Source: Desulfobacterales bacterium (GTDB taxonomy: Bacteria; Desulfobacterota; Desulfobacteria; Desulfobacterales; Desulfobacteraceae). From it: a stretch of DNA of 12,014 nt. Shown piece by piece: positions 1-6,813 of this stretch (positions are counted from its first letter, which is position 1; each line of letters begins with the position of its first letter). A program made the position numbers and the translations under genes. The DNA is taken from assembly GCA_022361095.1 (NCBI GenBank), contig JAKSBO010000084.1, positions 1 through 12,014 on the forward strand, in the 5' to 3' direction. Under the pieces are notes generated by a model. The model saw only the letters and a program-made list of their open reading frames with translations, made no database searches and had not been told where the DNA came from.

Positions 1-17
1 CGTCAGGAGGTAAATAT

Positions 18-1652
18 ATGTCGTCAAACAGAAGCCTTGAACCTTCCTCTTTAAGTCTGAATGATCTGCCCTGGCAGATTGAATATAATAATGACCGGTG
101 TACGTTGTGCGGTCAGTGTACGGCTGTGTGTCCGGTCAAGGCCATCTCCCTTCATCCGTTCCAGAAACGGGTCATAAAAACATCTGTGGGTAAAAATACC
201 GAGCACAGTAATAATTATGATACATTTTATGGTATCCGTCAGGATACCCGGGTTGAAAATGCCTGCATCGGTTGTGCCATGTGCACCCTGGTCTGTCCCA
301 ATGATGCCATCCGGCCCCAGAAAAATCAGGGCCTGGACAGGATGAATTTTCACATCAACCAGCACGGTATTGCCCGGCGCAGGGGCGGCCGGCGAAATGC
401 TTCGGAGTCGGTGCTCGACAGAATTAAATTCACCCGGATCTCCATGCTTACGGATCCGGCCCTGGATGCAGGGCGCCATGAATTTGAGATGCGCACCCTG
501 CTCGGCCGTGTGCTTCCCCCCAGGGAAAACATGAAACGCCTGCGGGAAAAGGGGTGGATTCCGCCGGTCCGGGAGATTTATCCTTTGATCATCGGCGGCA
601 TGTCCTTTGGGGCTTTGTCCCCAACCATGTGGGAGGGCTTGCAGATGGGGGTGGCCTACCTGAACGAAGAGCTGGGTATGCCTGTTCGCATCTGTACCGG
701 TGAAGGGGGGTGCCCGCCGCGGCTGCTGCGTTCCCGGTTCCTTAAATATGTAATTCTGCAGATTGCTTCGGGCTATTTCGGCTGGGATGAGATTATCCAC
801 GCCATTCCGCACATGAAAGAAGACCCCTGCGCCATTGAGATCAAATACGGCCAGGGTGCAAAACCCGGTGACGGCGGACTTTTGATGTGGCATAAGGTTA
901 ATAAACTGATTGCCGCCATTCGGGGTGTGCCCCAGGGCGTGAGTCTGCCCAGTCCCCCGACCCATCAGACCCAGTACTCCATTGAAGAGTCCGTGGCCAA
1001 GATGATCCTCTCCATGTCCATGGCATGGGGGTTCAGGGTACCGGTCTATCCCAAAATTTCCGCCTCATCCACCTCCCTTGCGGTGATGAATAACCTGACA
1101 CGTAACGACTATGCGGCAGGGCTTGCCATTGATGGCGAAGATGGCGGTACGGGTGCGGCGTATTCTGTTTCCATGGACCACATGGGGCACCCGATTGCCA
1201 GTTGTGTCCGGGATAATTACCTGAATTTGACCGCCATCGGCAAACAGAATGAAGTGCCCATTTTTGCCGGGGGCGGTATCGGCAAAAACGGCAATATTGC
1301 CGCCAATGCAGCCGCGCTTATCATGTTAGGTGCATCCGGAATTCAGATCGGAAAATATGTGATGCAGGCAGCCGCCGGTTGCGTAGGGACCGAAGAAGAC
1401 CGGTGCAACGTATGTAACCTGGGCATCTGCCCCAAGGGCATTACGTCCCAGGATCCCAGGCTCTATCGTCGTCTTGACCCGGAAGATGTGGCCCAGCGCC
1501 TGGTGGATATTTATGTCTCCTTTGACACACAGCTTAAGAAAATTGTAGCGCCGTTGGGACGTTCCACCTCCCTTCCCATCGGTATGTCCGATGCACTGGG
1601 AATTGATGATAAAAACATTGCTGACCGTCTCAGTATCAAGTACGTGGTGTAA
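18..1652 (+). CDS. gltB: Glutamate synthase, central (FMN/synthase) domain subunit with N-terminal 2x[4Fe-4S] ferredoxin domain
   Basis: This 544-residue protein is the synthase module of a split (archaeal-type) glutamate synthase. Ammonia from glutamine is added to 2-oxoglutarate on an FMN-containing barrel, giving glutamate in the cytoplasm. Two ferredoxin motifs are visible, C28-x2-C31-x2-C34-x3-C38-P and C83-x2-C86-x2-C89-x3-C93-P. The FMN domain runs from about residue 165 to 510, with GGMSFGALSP at 193-202, TGEGG at 227-231, DGEDGGTGA at 372-380 and AGGGIG at 417-422. A Cys cluster (C463, C466, C471) near 463-471 matches the GltB Fe-S region. There is no N-terminal glutaminase (Ntn) domain, so that activity must come from a separate subunit, probably encoded before base 1. 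The start is supported by AGGAGG at 5-10, 7 bases upstream of the ATG. The stop overlaps the next gene's ribosome binding site, so the two genes form an operon. The product class is secure; the exact gene symbol is conventional. Confidence 0.93.
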   Translation: MSSNRSLEPSSLSLNDLPWQIEYNNDRCTLCGQCTAVCPVKAISLHPFQKRVIKTSVGKNTEHSNNYDTFYGIRQDTRVENACIGCAMCTLVCPNDAIRPQKNQGLDRMNFHINQHGIARRRGGRRNASESVLDRIKFTRISMLTDPALDAGRHEFEMRTLLGRVLPPRENMKRLREKGWIPPVREIYPLIIGGMSFGALSPTMWEGLQMGVAYLNEELGMPVRICTGEGGCPPRLLRSRFLKYVILQIASGYFGWDEIIHAIPHMKEDPCAIEIKYGQGAKPGDGGLLMWHKVNKLIAAIRGVPQGVSLPSPPTHQTQYSIEESVAKMILSMSMAWGFRVPVYPKISASSTSLAVMNNLTRNDYAAGLAIDGEDGGTGAAYSVSMDHMGHPIASCVRDNYLNLTAIGKQNEVPIFAGGGIGKNGNIAANAAALIMLGASGIQIGKYVMQAAAGCVGTEEDRCNVCNLGICPKGITSQDPRLYRRLDPEDVAQRLVDIYVSFDTQLKKIVAPLGRSTSLPIGMSDALGIDDKNIADRLSIKYVV

Positions 1653-1664
1653 AGGAGGAGGGGT

Positions 1665-4001
1665 ATGATGAAAAGCGATTATATTTTTATAGCAGGTAAA
1701 CGAGACGAAAAACGGATACCCTCACGGGTACTTGAAGAGATTATTCACCAGCACGTCCAGCGGGGCAACCGGAAGCTTGAAGTTCAGGCTTTTGGCCAGC
1801 ACGGTATTGGCGGGCGATTATGGGAATCGGCCCCTGACAGGATGGACATCCGTATCATTGGCCATTCCGGGCAGCGCACAGGCTCCCTTGGCACACCCAA
1901 TACAAGAATAGAGATCATGGGGCCGGCATCGGATGATATTGGCTGGCTCAATGCCGGTGCTGAAATCATCGTGCACGGGTCTGCCTCCAATGGCGCCATG
2001 AACGGTGCAGCCCAGGGTAAAGTCTTTGTGGGCGGAGCCATTGGCGCCCGGGGCATGACCATGACAAAACGCAATCCCAGGTTTGAACCCCCTGAGTTGT
2101 GGGTCCTGGGCTCGGCAGGGGATTACTTTGGCGAGTTCATGGCCGGCGGCATTGCTGTGATTTGCGGTTTAAACGCTCCCAATCCGGAGCAGGTTCTGGG
2201 TTACAGACCCATGGTGGGCATGGTAGGCGGAAAGGTTTTTGTTCGTGGTGAAGCCAAAACGTATTCCGACAAGGATGCCAAGGAAGTGGCCCTTGATGAT
2301 CAGGAATGGGAATGGCTGCTCCAGGGTCTTAAGGTCTTTCTTAAAAAAATTGAACAACCGAAATTGCTGGAAGAACTGGCAGTACGAAAAGAGTGGCGCC
2401 TGTTTGAAGCTAAAAATCCCCAGGAAAAAGCCGACGGCCCGGACAGAAAATCCATGTCATGGTTCAGGGAACAGGTCTGGGATATGGAGCTTGGCCGGGG
2501 CGGCTTGATCGGGGATCTCCAGGAAACGGAAAAGGGTACGGTGCCTCTGATTACTAAAGGCGACTACAGAAGATATATCCCGGTATGGGAACAGGGTAAA
2601 TATATTTCGCCCTGCCAGGCATCCTGTCCCACGGGAATACCGGTTCAGCAGCGTTGGGCCATGGTCCGGACCGATAATATTGATGAAGCCATATCCATGG
2701 GTCTTGAGTACTCCCCGTTTCCGGCAACGGTGTGCGGCCACTTGTGTCCAAGCCCCTGTATGGCGTCCTGTACCCGGAATATGTCTTATATGGCACCCAT
2801 TAATGTTCGCCTTCTGGGCCAGGCCGCACAGAATATCAAACCGCCAAAGCCGGCCAAAAAATCCCAGAAGAAAGTTGCCGTCATCGGTGGCGGCCCGGGC
2901 GGTATTTCTGCGGCCTGGCAACTGACCATGAAAGGGCACACTGCTACGGTATTTGAAGCCGGACAGACCATTGGCGGAAAGATTTCCGCTGTGATTCCTG
3001 AATCCCGGATCCCTGCCGACACCCTGGATGCTGAACTGGACCGGATCAAGTCTTATATTGAGGATATAAGACTGGGAGAGGCGATTGATGCGGAGAAATT
3101 CACCGAGATAAAAAAGAACCATGATTATGTTGTGGTGGCAGCCGGTGCCAAAAAGCCCAGATCCCTTCCGGTTAAGGGGGCTGATCGCGCGCTTTTTGCC
3201 AATGATTTTCTTGAGCAGGCCAAGGCCGACAAGATAAACCCGGGCAAAAAAATTGTGATCATCGGTGCCGGCAATGTGGGCTGTGATGTGGCCACGGAAG
3301 CCCACCGGCTGGGCGCTGTTGATATTACCATGATTGATGTCCAGAAGCCGGCTGCATTCGGCAAGGAAAAAGAGGATGCCGAAAAATGCGGTGCGCAATT
3401 CCGCTGGCCCTTATTCACCAAAGAGATTAATGCCAAGGGGGTTCTGCTAGAAAGCGGCGAAACGCTGCCGGCCAATACGGTGGTGATCTCCATCGGAGAC
3501 GTGCCTGACCTCTCCTTCCTTGGCAAGGACATTGAGCTTGACAGAGGGTTTATCAAGGTGGACGGCGCCGGCCGCTCCTCGGATGAAAAGGTCTTTGCCA
3601 TCGGGGATGCCGTGGGGCCGGGACTTATTACCGATGCCATCGGGGCCGGCAGAAGAACCGCCACGGTCATTGATCAGCTTCTTAACGGTCAGGTGCCTGA
3701 TATGGCAGGTCTCACCCTTGGGCCTATGATTGATACCCAGCGGGTTAGTCTGACCTATTATAACCCCAGGCAGGATGCCGACAACCTGGAAGAGTGCAGT
3801 CAAGACTGCGCCTCCTGCGGCAATTGCAGGGATTGCGGCATCTGCGTGTCAGTCTGCCCCGAAGGGGCCATCAGCCGCCGGGAGACGGACGCCGGCTATG
3901 AGTACGTGGTGGATGAAGCCAAATGTATTGGCTGCGGATTCTGCAAAGGCGCTTGTCCCTGCGGTATATGGGAACTGATACCCAATACGCCTTTGAGCTG
4001 A
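1665..4001 (+). CDS. gltD: Glutamate synthase fusion: GltB domain 3 (GXGXG) + GltD-type FAD/NAD(P)H reductase + C-terminal ferredoxin
   Basis: This 778-residue protein joins parts that are separate in classical enzymes. Residues about 1-250 form the GXGXG beta-helix of GltB domain 3 (repeated G-rich turns, e.g. GHSGQRTGSLG at 66-76). Residues about 300-395 are the Cys-rich N-terminal Fe-S region of GltD (C317, C321, C357, C361, C365, C369). An FAD-binding motif GGGPGG lies at 408-413 and an NAD(P)-binding motif GAGNVG at 534-539, followed by a second FAD contact, AIGDAVGPG, at 645-653. The tail carries ferredoxin motifs C721-x2-C724-x2-C727-x3-C731-P and C754-x2-C757-x2-C760-x3-C764-P, plus additional cysteines C711, C715, C718 and C766. 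It should deliver electrons from NAD(P)H or ferredoxin to the synthase subunit encoded just upstream. The ATG at 1665 follows AAGGAGGAG at 1652-1660, which overlaps the upstream stop codon; ATG 1668 is an equally plausible start. The fusion is intact, with no frameshift. Confidence 0.92.
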   Translation: MMKSDYIFIAGKRDEKRIPSRVLEEIIHQHVQRGNRKLEVQAFGQHGIGGRLWESAPDRMDIRIIGHSGQRTGSLGTPNTRIEIMGPASDDIGWLNAGAEIIVHGSASNGAMNGAAQGKVFVGGAIGARGMTMTKRNPRFEPPELWVLGSAGDYFGEFMAGGIAVICGLNAPNPEQVLGYRPMVGMVGGKVFVRGEAKTYSDKDAKEVALDDQEWEWLLQGLKVFLKKIEQPKLLEELAVRKEWRLFEAKNPQEKADGPDRKSMSWFREQVWDMELGRGGLIGDLQETEKGTVPLITKGDYRRYIPVWEQGKYISPCQASCPTGIPVQQRWAMVRTDNIDEAISMGLEYSPFPATVCGHLCPSPCMASCTRNMSYMAPINVRLLGQAAQNIKPPKPAKKSQKKVAVIGGGPGGISAAWQLTMKGHTATVFEAGQTIGGKISAVIPESRIPADTLDAELDRIKSYIEDIRLGEAIDAEKFTEIKKNHDYVVVAAGAKKPRSLPVKGADRALFANDFLEQAKADKINPGKKIVIIGAGNVGCDVATEAHRLGAVDITMIDVQKPAAFGKEKEDAEKCGAQFRWPLFTKEINAKGVLLESGETLPANTVVISIGDVPDLSFLGKDIELDRGFIKVDGAGRSSDEKVFAIGDAVGPGLITDAIGAGRRTATVIDQLLNGQVPDMAGLTLGPMIDTQRVSLTYYNPRQDADNLEECSQDCASCGNCRDCGICVSVCPEGAISRRETDAGYEYVVDEAKCIGCGFCKGACPCGIWELIPNTPLS

Positions 4002-4067
4002 TGTGACATCGTGCAGTAATTCAAAGTTTGCCAACGTAAACACATTTATAGTGTCTTTACGCTCAGG

Positions 4068-4114
4068 ATCGCTGTCGGGATCGAAACATCCATTGTTTTG
4101 ATTCCGATAGCGAT
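4068..4114. repeat. Long inverted repeat (20-base arms, 7-base loop)
   Basis: Arms at 4068-4087 and 4095-4114 are complementary at 17 of 20 positions, separated by the 7-base loop 4088-4094. It lies 67 bases after the glutamate synthase stop codon. No T-run follows the second arm, so it is not a textbook intrinsic terminator. It could still end or stabilise the glt transcript, or be a dispersed palindromic element. The pairing is read directly; the role is inferred. Confidence 0.6.
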
Positions 4115-4264
4115 GCAAATGCGGCAGGTACAATGATAAATGCGGTTGCTTTGCAGGATAGGTAAGAGTTCGGGGGCAGTATAAGTAATAAATGCCGTGA
4201 TTTGATAATGCCCCCGGATTTCGCACCGTGTTGAGCTATAAACAATTATCTATTTCGTAACAGC

Positions 4265-4798
4265 TTGCCGTGTCGATTAACAAAAGGCGTTCGAGGGGAA
4301 CCGGGAATTTTTTGCGGCCTGAATAATCTTACCGACATTACCCTGGACTTGAAATATGCCACTATTTGCGGTTATTCCCAGGCAGAAATGGCAACAGCGT
4401 TTTCGGATCACCTCAAAAATAAGTCCCTGGAAGATATCCGCAGGTGGCACAACGGATATTCCTGGCTTGGAGAAAACGTTTATAACCCTTTCAGTATTTT
4501 AAATTACTTTCGCACCGGAGCATTCCGAAACTTCCGGTTTGAGACCGCCCCCCCCTCCCTTTTTTTAATCCACCTGTTTGAAGAAAAACGATACAACATC
4601 CCCCGGATTGAACATATTGAGGTGTCTGGCTCTCTGATAGGCGCTTTTGAAATCAACTTCATCGAACCTGAAAATTTTCTTTTCCAGGCAGGTTATCCAA
4701 CCATTGAATCTGAGCAGAGGGTTGCGGGTAAAACATTTTACACCTTCTTTTCAAGTGACCCGAATGGCTTATATCCGGAGGTAATCCTTCACCTTTGA
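4265..4798 (+). pseudogene. Truncated remnant of an AAA-ATPase-like / PD-(D/E)XK nuclease superfamily protein (DUF1703-type)
   Basis: The reading frame encodes about 177 residues resembling the middle of the large AAA-ATPase-like proteins that carry a C-terminal PD-(D/E)XK nuclease domain. Recognisable family stretches are GLNNLTDITLD, then IRRWHNGYSWLGENVYNPFS, and further on IEPENFLFQAGYPTI. Family members are usually about 500 residues or more. Here the whole N-terminal ATPase part (Walker A and B) is missing, no natural start with a ribosome binding site is visible, and the C-terminal nuclease part is lost. The final residues (about LYPEVILHL) are read from DNA antisense to the 3' end of the neighbouring ParB-like gene, so the frame continues past the break by chance. 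The family is often multicopy and associated with mobile DNA. Family recognition is from memory of conserved stretches. Confidence 0.7.
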
Positions 4799-5854
4799 GA
4801 TCCCCGGAATAATAGTCTGGGTCCGGTTGATTCCTTTAATCCGCCGGATCTTTGTGTCCACAAATTCGGCAATGGTTTCCGCATCCGAAGTCAAAAAATC
4901 CCTTTTCAAAACAATTTTTACCAGAATATCAATACTGCCGTGGACCGAATGCACTTCCTGGATTTCGTCCAGGACATAGAGGGTCTCAAGGATTTCGTTC
5001 TCGGGGATCATGCCCACATTGATGAAAACAAAGGCGGTAATTGTCCGTTTCATTTCAGGATACCCGGGACATTCCCTTTCAAGCATGGCCGTTCTGAATG
5101 CGTCCATGGTTTTGGGAATGATTTGGCTGATGCCGATGCCGTAACGCCGTTCCGGGCTCTGGCTCCAGTGATGATAGGTAATATAGGTATAAAGATCGCC
5201 AATGGTCCTTTCCGGGAAATACTGCAAAAGCTCGCCGCTTTCAATAATTGCAACCAATGGTTTGTAAATCGTATTAAACCAGTCCCGGGCCGCTTTGGGC
5301 AGGTCGCAGTCATCCCCGGACCGGTCGGCCAGGGAACTCTGGTGTTTTTTGATCTGTTTTTCCAGGAAATTGTATTTGCCCACCTCTGTGAGGTTGATGT
5401 CTTCTTTTAACCCTGTTCTTTCGTGGAAGCCTTTTCTTTCAACATAGATGATATTCTCAAGGGTTTTAATACCGGATAAAAGTTCCACTACTTTGGCCCG
5501 GATCTCAGTTTGCCCGAGCTCCTTTGCCGCAGCAACGCGGTGGTTGCCGTCCAGGACATAATAGTTGTTTCGGATTTGATATAAATTCACCGAGGGCAGT
5601 TTGCCCCCTTCCCGCATGATTTTTTTTATATCATTGAACCGTTTTTTGGATACATGCTGTTTGGGTCTGAACCTTGAATCGAAATCATAATATTTGCCCA
5701 CACTGCCTGTGATTTTTTCAACTGGTATGGTCTGAACGCCGTGGTCGATGAACTGAACATCTTCTTCCTTGGCCTGCTCCTCATTAAAAGAGGATATGTG
5801 ATCGGCGTCCGGCTTATTTTTGTCTGTGCCGAATAATTTTTTGATAAAGCGCAT
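4769..5854 (-). CDS. ParB/Srx-like domain protein fused to a C-terminal Lrp/AsnC-type ligand-binding (RAM) domain
   Basis: This protein has 361 residues counted from ATG 5854. Residues about 40-125 look like a ParB/sulfiredoxin-type domain, with the signature LDGNHRVAAAKELG at 101-114. Residues about 143-265 form a middle region I cannot assign. Residues about 272-352 match the Lrp/AsnC effector-binding (RAM) fold: a beta strand TAFVFINVG, a helix ENEILETLYVLDEI, then VHSVHGSIDILVKI. No helix-turn-helix domain and no signal peptide are visible. ParB-fold relatives include DNA-partition CTPases and free-serine kinases (SerK, SbnI), so catalysis on a nucleotide or small molecule is possible; the function is unknown. 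It sits 10 bases after the phosphoesterase stop and is probably co-transcribed with it. A TTG at 5875 would add 7 residues, but ATG 5854 avoids overlapping the upstream gene. No strong ribosome binding site is seen for either start. Confidence 0.8.
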   Translation of the reverse strand: MRFIKKLFGTDKNKPDADHISSFNEEQAKEEDVQFIDHGVQTIPVEKITGSVGKYYDFDSRFRPKQHVSKKRFNDIKKIMREGGKLPSVNLYQIRNNYYVLDGNHRVAAAKELGQTEIRAKVVELLSGIKTLENIIYVERKGFHERTGLKEDINLTEVGKYNFLEKQIKKHQSSLADRSGDDCDLPKAARDWFNTIYKPLVAIIESGELLQYFPERTIGDLYTYITYHHWSQSPERRYGIGISQIIPKTMDAFRTAMLERECPGYPEMKRTITAFVFINVGMIPENEILETLYVLDEIQEVHSVHGSIDILVKIVLKRDFLTSDAETIAEFVDTKIRRIKGINRTQTIIPGISKVKDYLRI

Positions 5855-5864
5855 GGTATTTTTA

Positions 5865-6491
5865 TTAAACTTCAATAATAGTGTGGCCGCATGTATTGAT
5901 TATTTTTGTTTTTCCGGAGATGGTCATCCGGTCTTCGAACCGGTTAAAAGCCTTGTGGATATGCCCGTGGATGAAATAGTCGGGACCAAGCCAGGCAATG
6001 AGCCGGTTAAAAACATGAAAGCCTTTATGGCATAAATCTTCTTTGTCATGAATCCCTAAGGGGGGCGCATGGGTGATAACCATATGGATGGGTTTTTTAA
6101 ACCAGAGGGTAAGCCCCATCCGGAAAAGCAGCTTTTTCATGTCAGCTTCCGTATATTGATTGGGACCGCCGTTGTACCACATGGAGCCTTCCAAACCCAG
6201 TATCCGCAGATTGCCGACGGTTACGACCTTGCCGTGGATATTCCTGCACCCCGGTAAGCTATCGGGGGTATATCGGATATCATGGTTGCCTTTGACGTAA
6301 TAAAGCGGTGCCTCTATCCGATTCCTTATATACGTTAAATATTCCGGTGCCAGATCCCCACAGGAAATGGTCAGGTCAATGGGGGGCAGGGTTCTGTTTT
6401 CAATCTCCTGAATCAGCGACTGTTCTTTAAAATCGGATACAAAAAGCAGTCTTAATCGGTGTCTGGTGCTCAGGGGAACTGTGTGGGGCAT
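5865..6491 (-). CDS. Calcineurin-like metallophosphoesterase
   Basis: This 208-residue cytoplasmic protein has the ordered metal-binding motifs of the calcineurin-like phosphoesterase superfamily: D20 in VSDFKE, G45-D46 in SCGDLAPEY, GNHD at 68-71, T140-H141 in THAPP, and HGHIH at 175-179. The first motif reads D-x-K rather than the usual D-x-H. I recall a subfamily with a CGDL..EYL....PLYYV.GNHD block and an atypical first motif, and this protein matches that block well. The substrate cannot be read from sequence; a phosphodiester or phosphomonoester is expected. It is the first gene of a two-gene minus-strand unit with the ParB/RAM protein, behind a readable sigma-70 promoter. The ATG at 6491 is the only sensible start, since an in-frame ATG at 6506 is followed at once by a stop. 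No clear Shine-Dalgarno sequence precedes it. Confidence 0.88.
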   Translation of the reverse strand: MPHTVPLSTRHRLRLLFVSDFKEQSLIQEIENRTLPPIDLTISCGDLAPEYLTYIRNRIEAPLYYVKGNHDIRYTPDSLPGCRNIHGKVVTVGNLRILGLEGSMWYNGGPNQYTEADMKKLLFRMGLTLWFKKPIHMVITHAPPLGIHDKEDLCHKGFHVFNRLIAWLGPDYFIHGHIHKAFNRFEDRMTISGKTKIINTCGHTIIEV

Positions 6492-6527
6492 GGATTTTCA
6501 TTTCATCAAAGGTTAAACACGATTGTA

Positions 6528-6557
6528 ATCATAGTTGGATTTACATTGGTTCGTCAA
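6528..6557 (-). promoter_or_regulatory. Sigma-70-type promoter of the phosphoesterase-ParB/RAM operon
   Basis: On the minus strand a -35 box TTGACG (6552-6557) and a -10 box TATGAT (6528-6533) are separated by 18 bases, each matching consensus at 5 of 6 positions. The predicted transcript would start near 6521, about 30 bases before the ATG at 6491. It is read from the sequence only. Confidence 0.55.
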
Positions 6558-6587
6558 CCTAAGTTTCTTTCCTGTTTTATTGCGGGA

Positions 6588-6604
6588 TGAGTCCGGGCGC
6601 TGAT
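6588..6604. repeat. Copy A of a duplicated 17-base motif
   Basis: The 17-base motif TGAGTCCGGGCGCTGAT recurs at 6775-6791 with one difference (C to T at its 11th base). In both copies the motif is followed, after 6 or 9 bases, by a 5-bp GC-rich hairpin and then GTTA. This suggests duplication of a unit of about 45 bases in the stretch between the Nif11 and phosphoesterase genes. Confidence 0.6.
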
Positions 6605-6610
6605 ATACCA

Positions 6611-6625
6611 GGCCGGTCCACGGCC
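6611..6625. other. Short GC-rich stem-loop after repeat copy A
   Basis: A perfect 5-bp stem, GGCCG (6611-6615) with CGGCC (6621-6625), encloses a 5-base loop. It occupies the same relative place as the hairpin at 6801-6813 beside repeat copy B. Its role is unknown. Confidence 0.4.
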
Positions 6626-6648
6626 GTTAGCGGGCTTTAAAAGGCAGG

Positions 6649-6688
6649 AAAGTAAGCAGCGCTGCCGTTAAACAGCACCGCTTACTTT
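6649..6688. terminator. Strong stem-loop, possible terminator or structured RNA element
   Basis: Arms at 6649-6664 and 6673-6688 pair at 14 of 16 positions around an 8-base loop. The outer pairs are AAA/TTT, which gives short T-runs on either strand; a further TTTT occurs a few bases downstream in each direction. It lies between the Nif11 gene and the phosphoesterase gene, both read on the minus strand, so it could end the Nif11 transcript. The T-run is short, so termination is tentative. Confidence 0.45.
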
Positions 6689-6745
6689 GATTTTCATATG
6701 AAGGTTGTAATTAAATGATTTTTTGTAAGAAAGCCGGGGGAAGAT

Positions 6746-6779
6746 ACTCAGATCTTTCAGCCTTTGCTGTGGTCTGAGT
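6746..6779. other. Stem-loop downstream of the Nif11-domain gene
   Basis: Positions 6746-6754 pair with 6771-6779 (nine pairs including one G-T). After a small internal loop an inner stem CAGC (6758-6761) pairs with GCTG (6766-6769). The 3' arm overlaps repeat copy B. In the minus-strand transcript the structure would lie 35-68 bases past the Nif11 stop. Termination, transcript stabilisation or part of a structured RNA are all possible. Confidence 0.45.
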
Positions 6780-6791
6780 CCGGGTGCTGAT
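6775..6791. repeat. Copy B of the duplicated 17-base motif
   Basis: This matches copy A (6588-6604) at 16 of 17 positions, in the same orientation, 187 bases apart. It overlaps the right arm of the stem-loop at 6746-6779 and is followed by the hairpin at 6801-6813. Confidence 0.6.
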
Positions 6792-6800
6792 TGATCCGGT

Positions 6801-6813
6801 CAGTCCGGGACTG
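6801..6813. other. Short stem-loop abutting the Nif11 stop codon
   Basis: CAGTC (6801-6805) pairs with GACTG (6809-6813) around a 3-base loop, directly next to the Nif11 gene's stop codon (6814-6816, minus strand). It is probably part of that transcript's 3' end. Confidence 0.4.

Noticed and set aside
51..965. A 304-codon open frame on the minus strand
   Set aside because: It lies wholly opposite the glutamate synthase gene, has no recognisable domain and low-complexity composition; it is a shadow frame.
2457..3398. A 313-codon open frame on the minus strand inside the gltD fusion gene
   Set aside because: The plus strand encodes clear FAD and NAD(P)H motifs over the same bases; the minus frame shows no family pattern.
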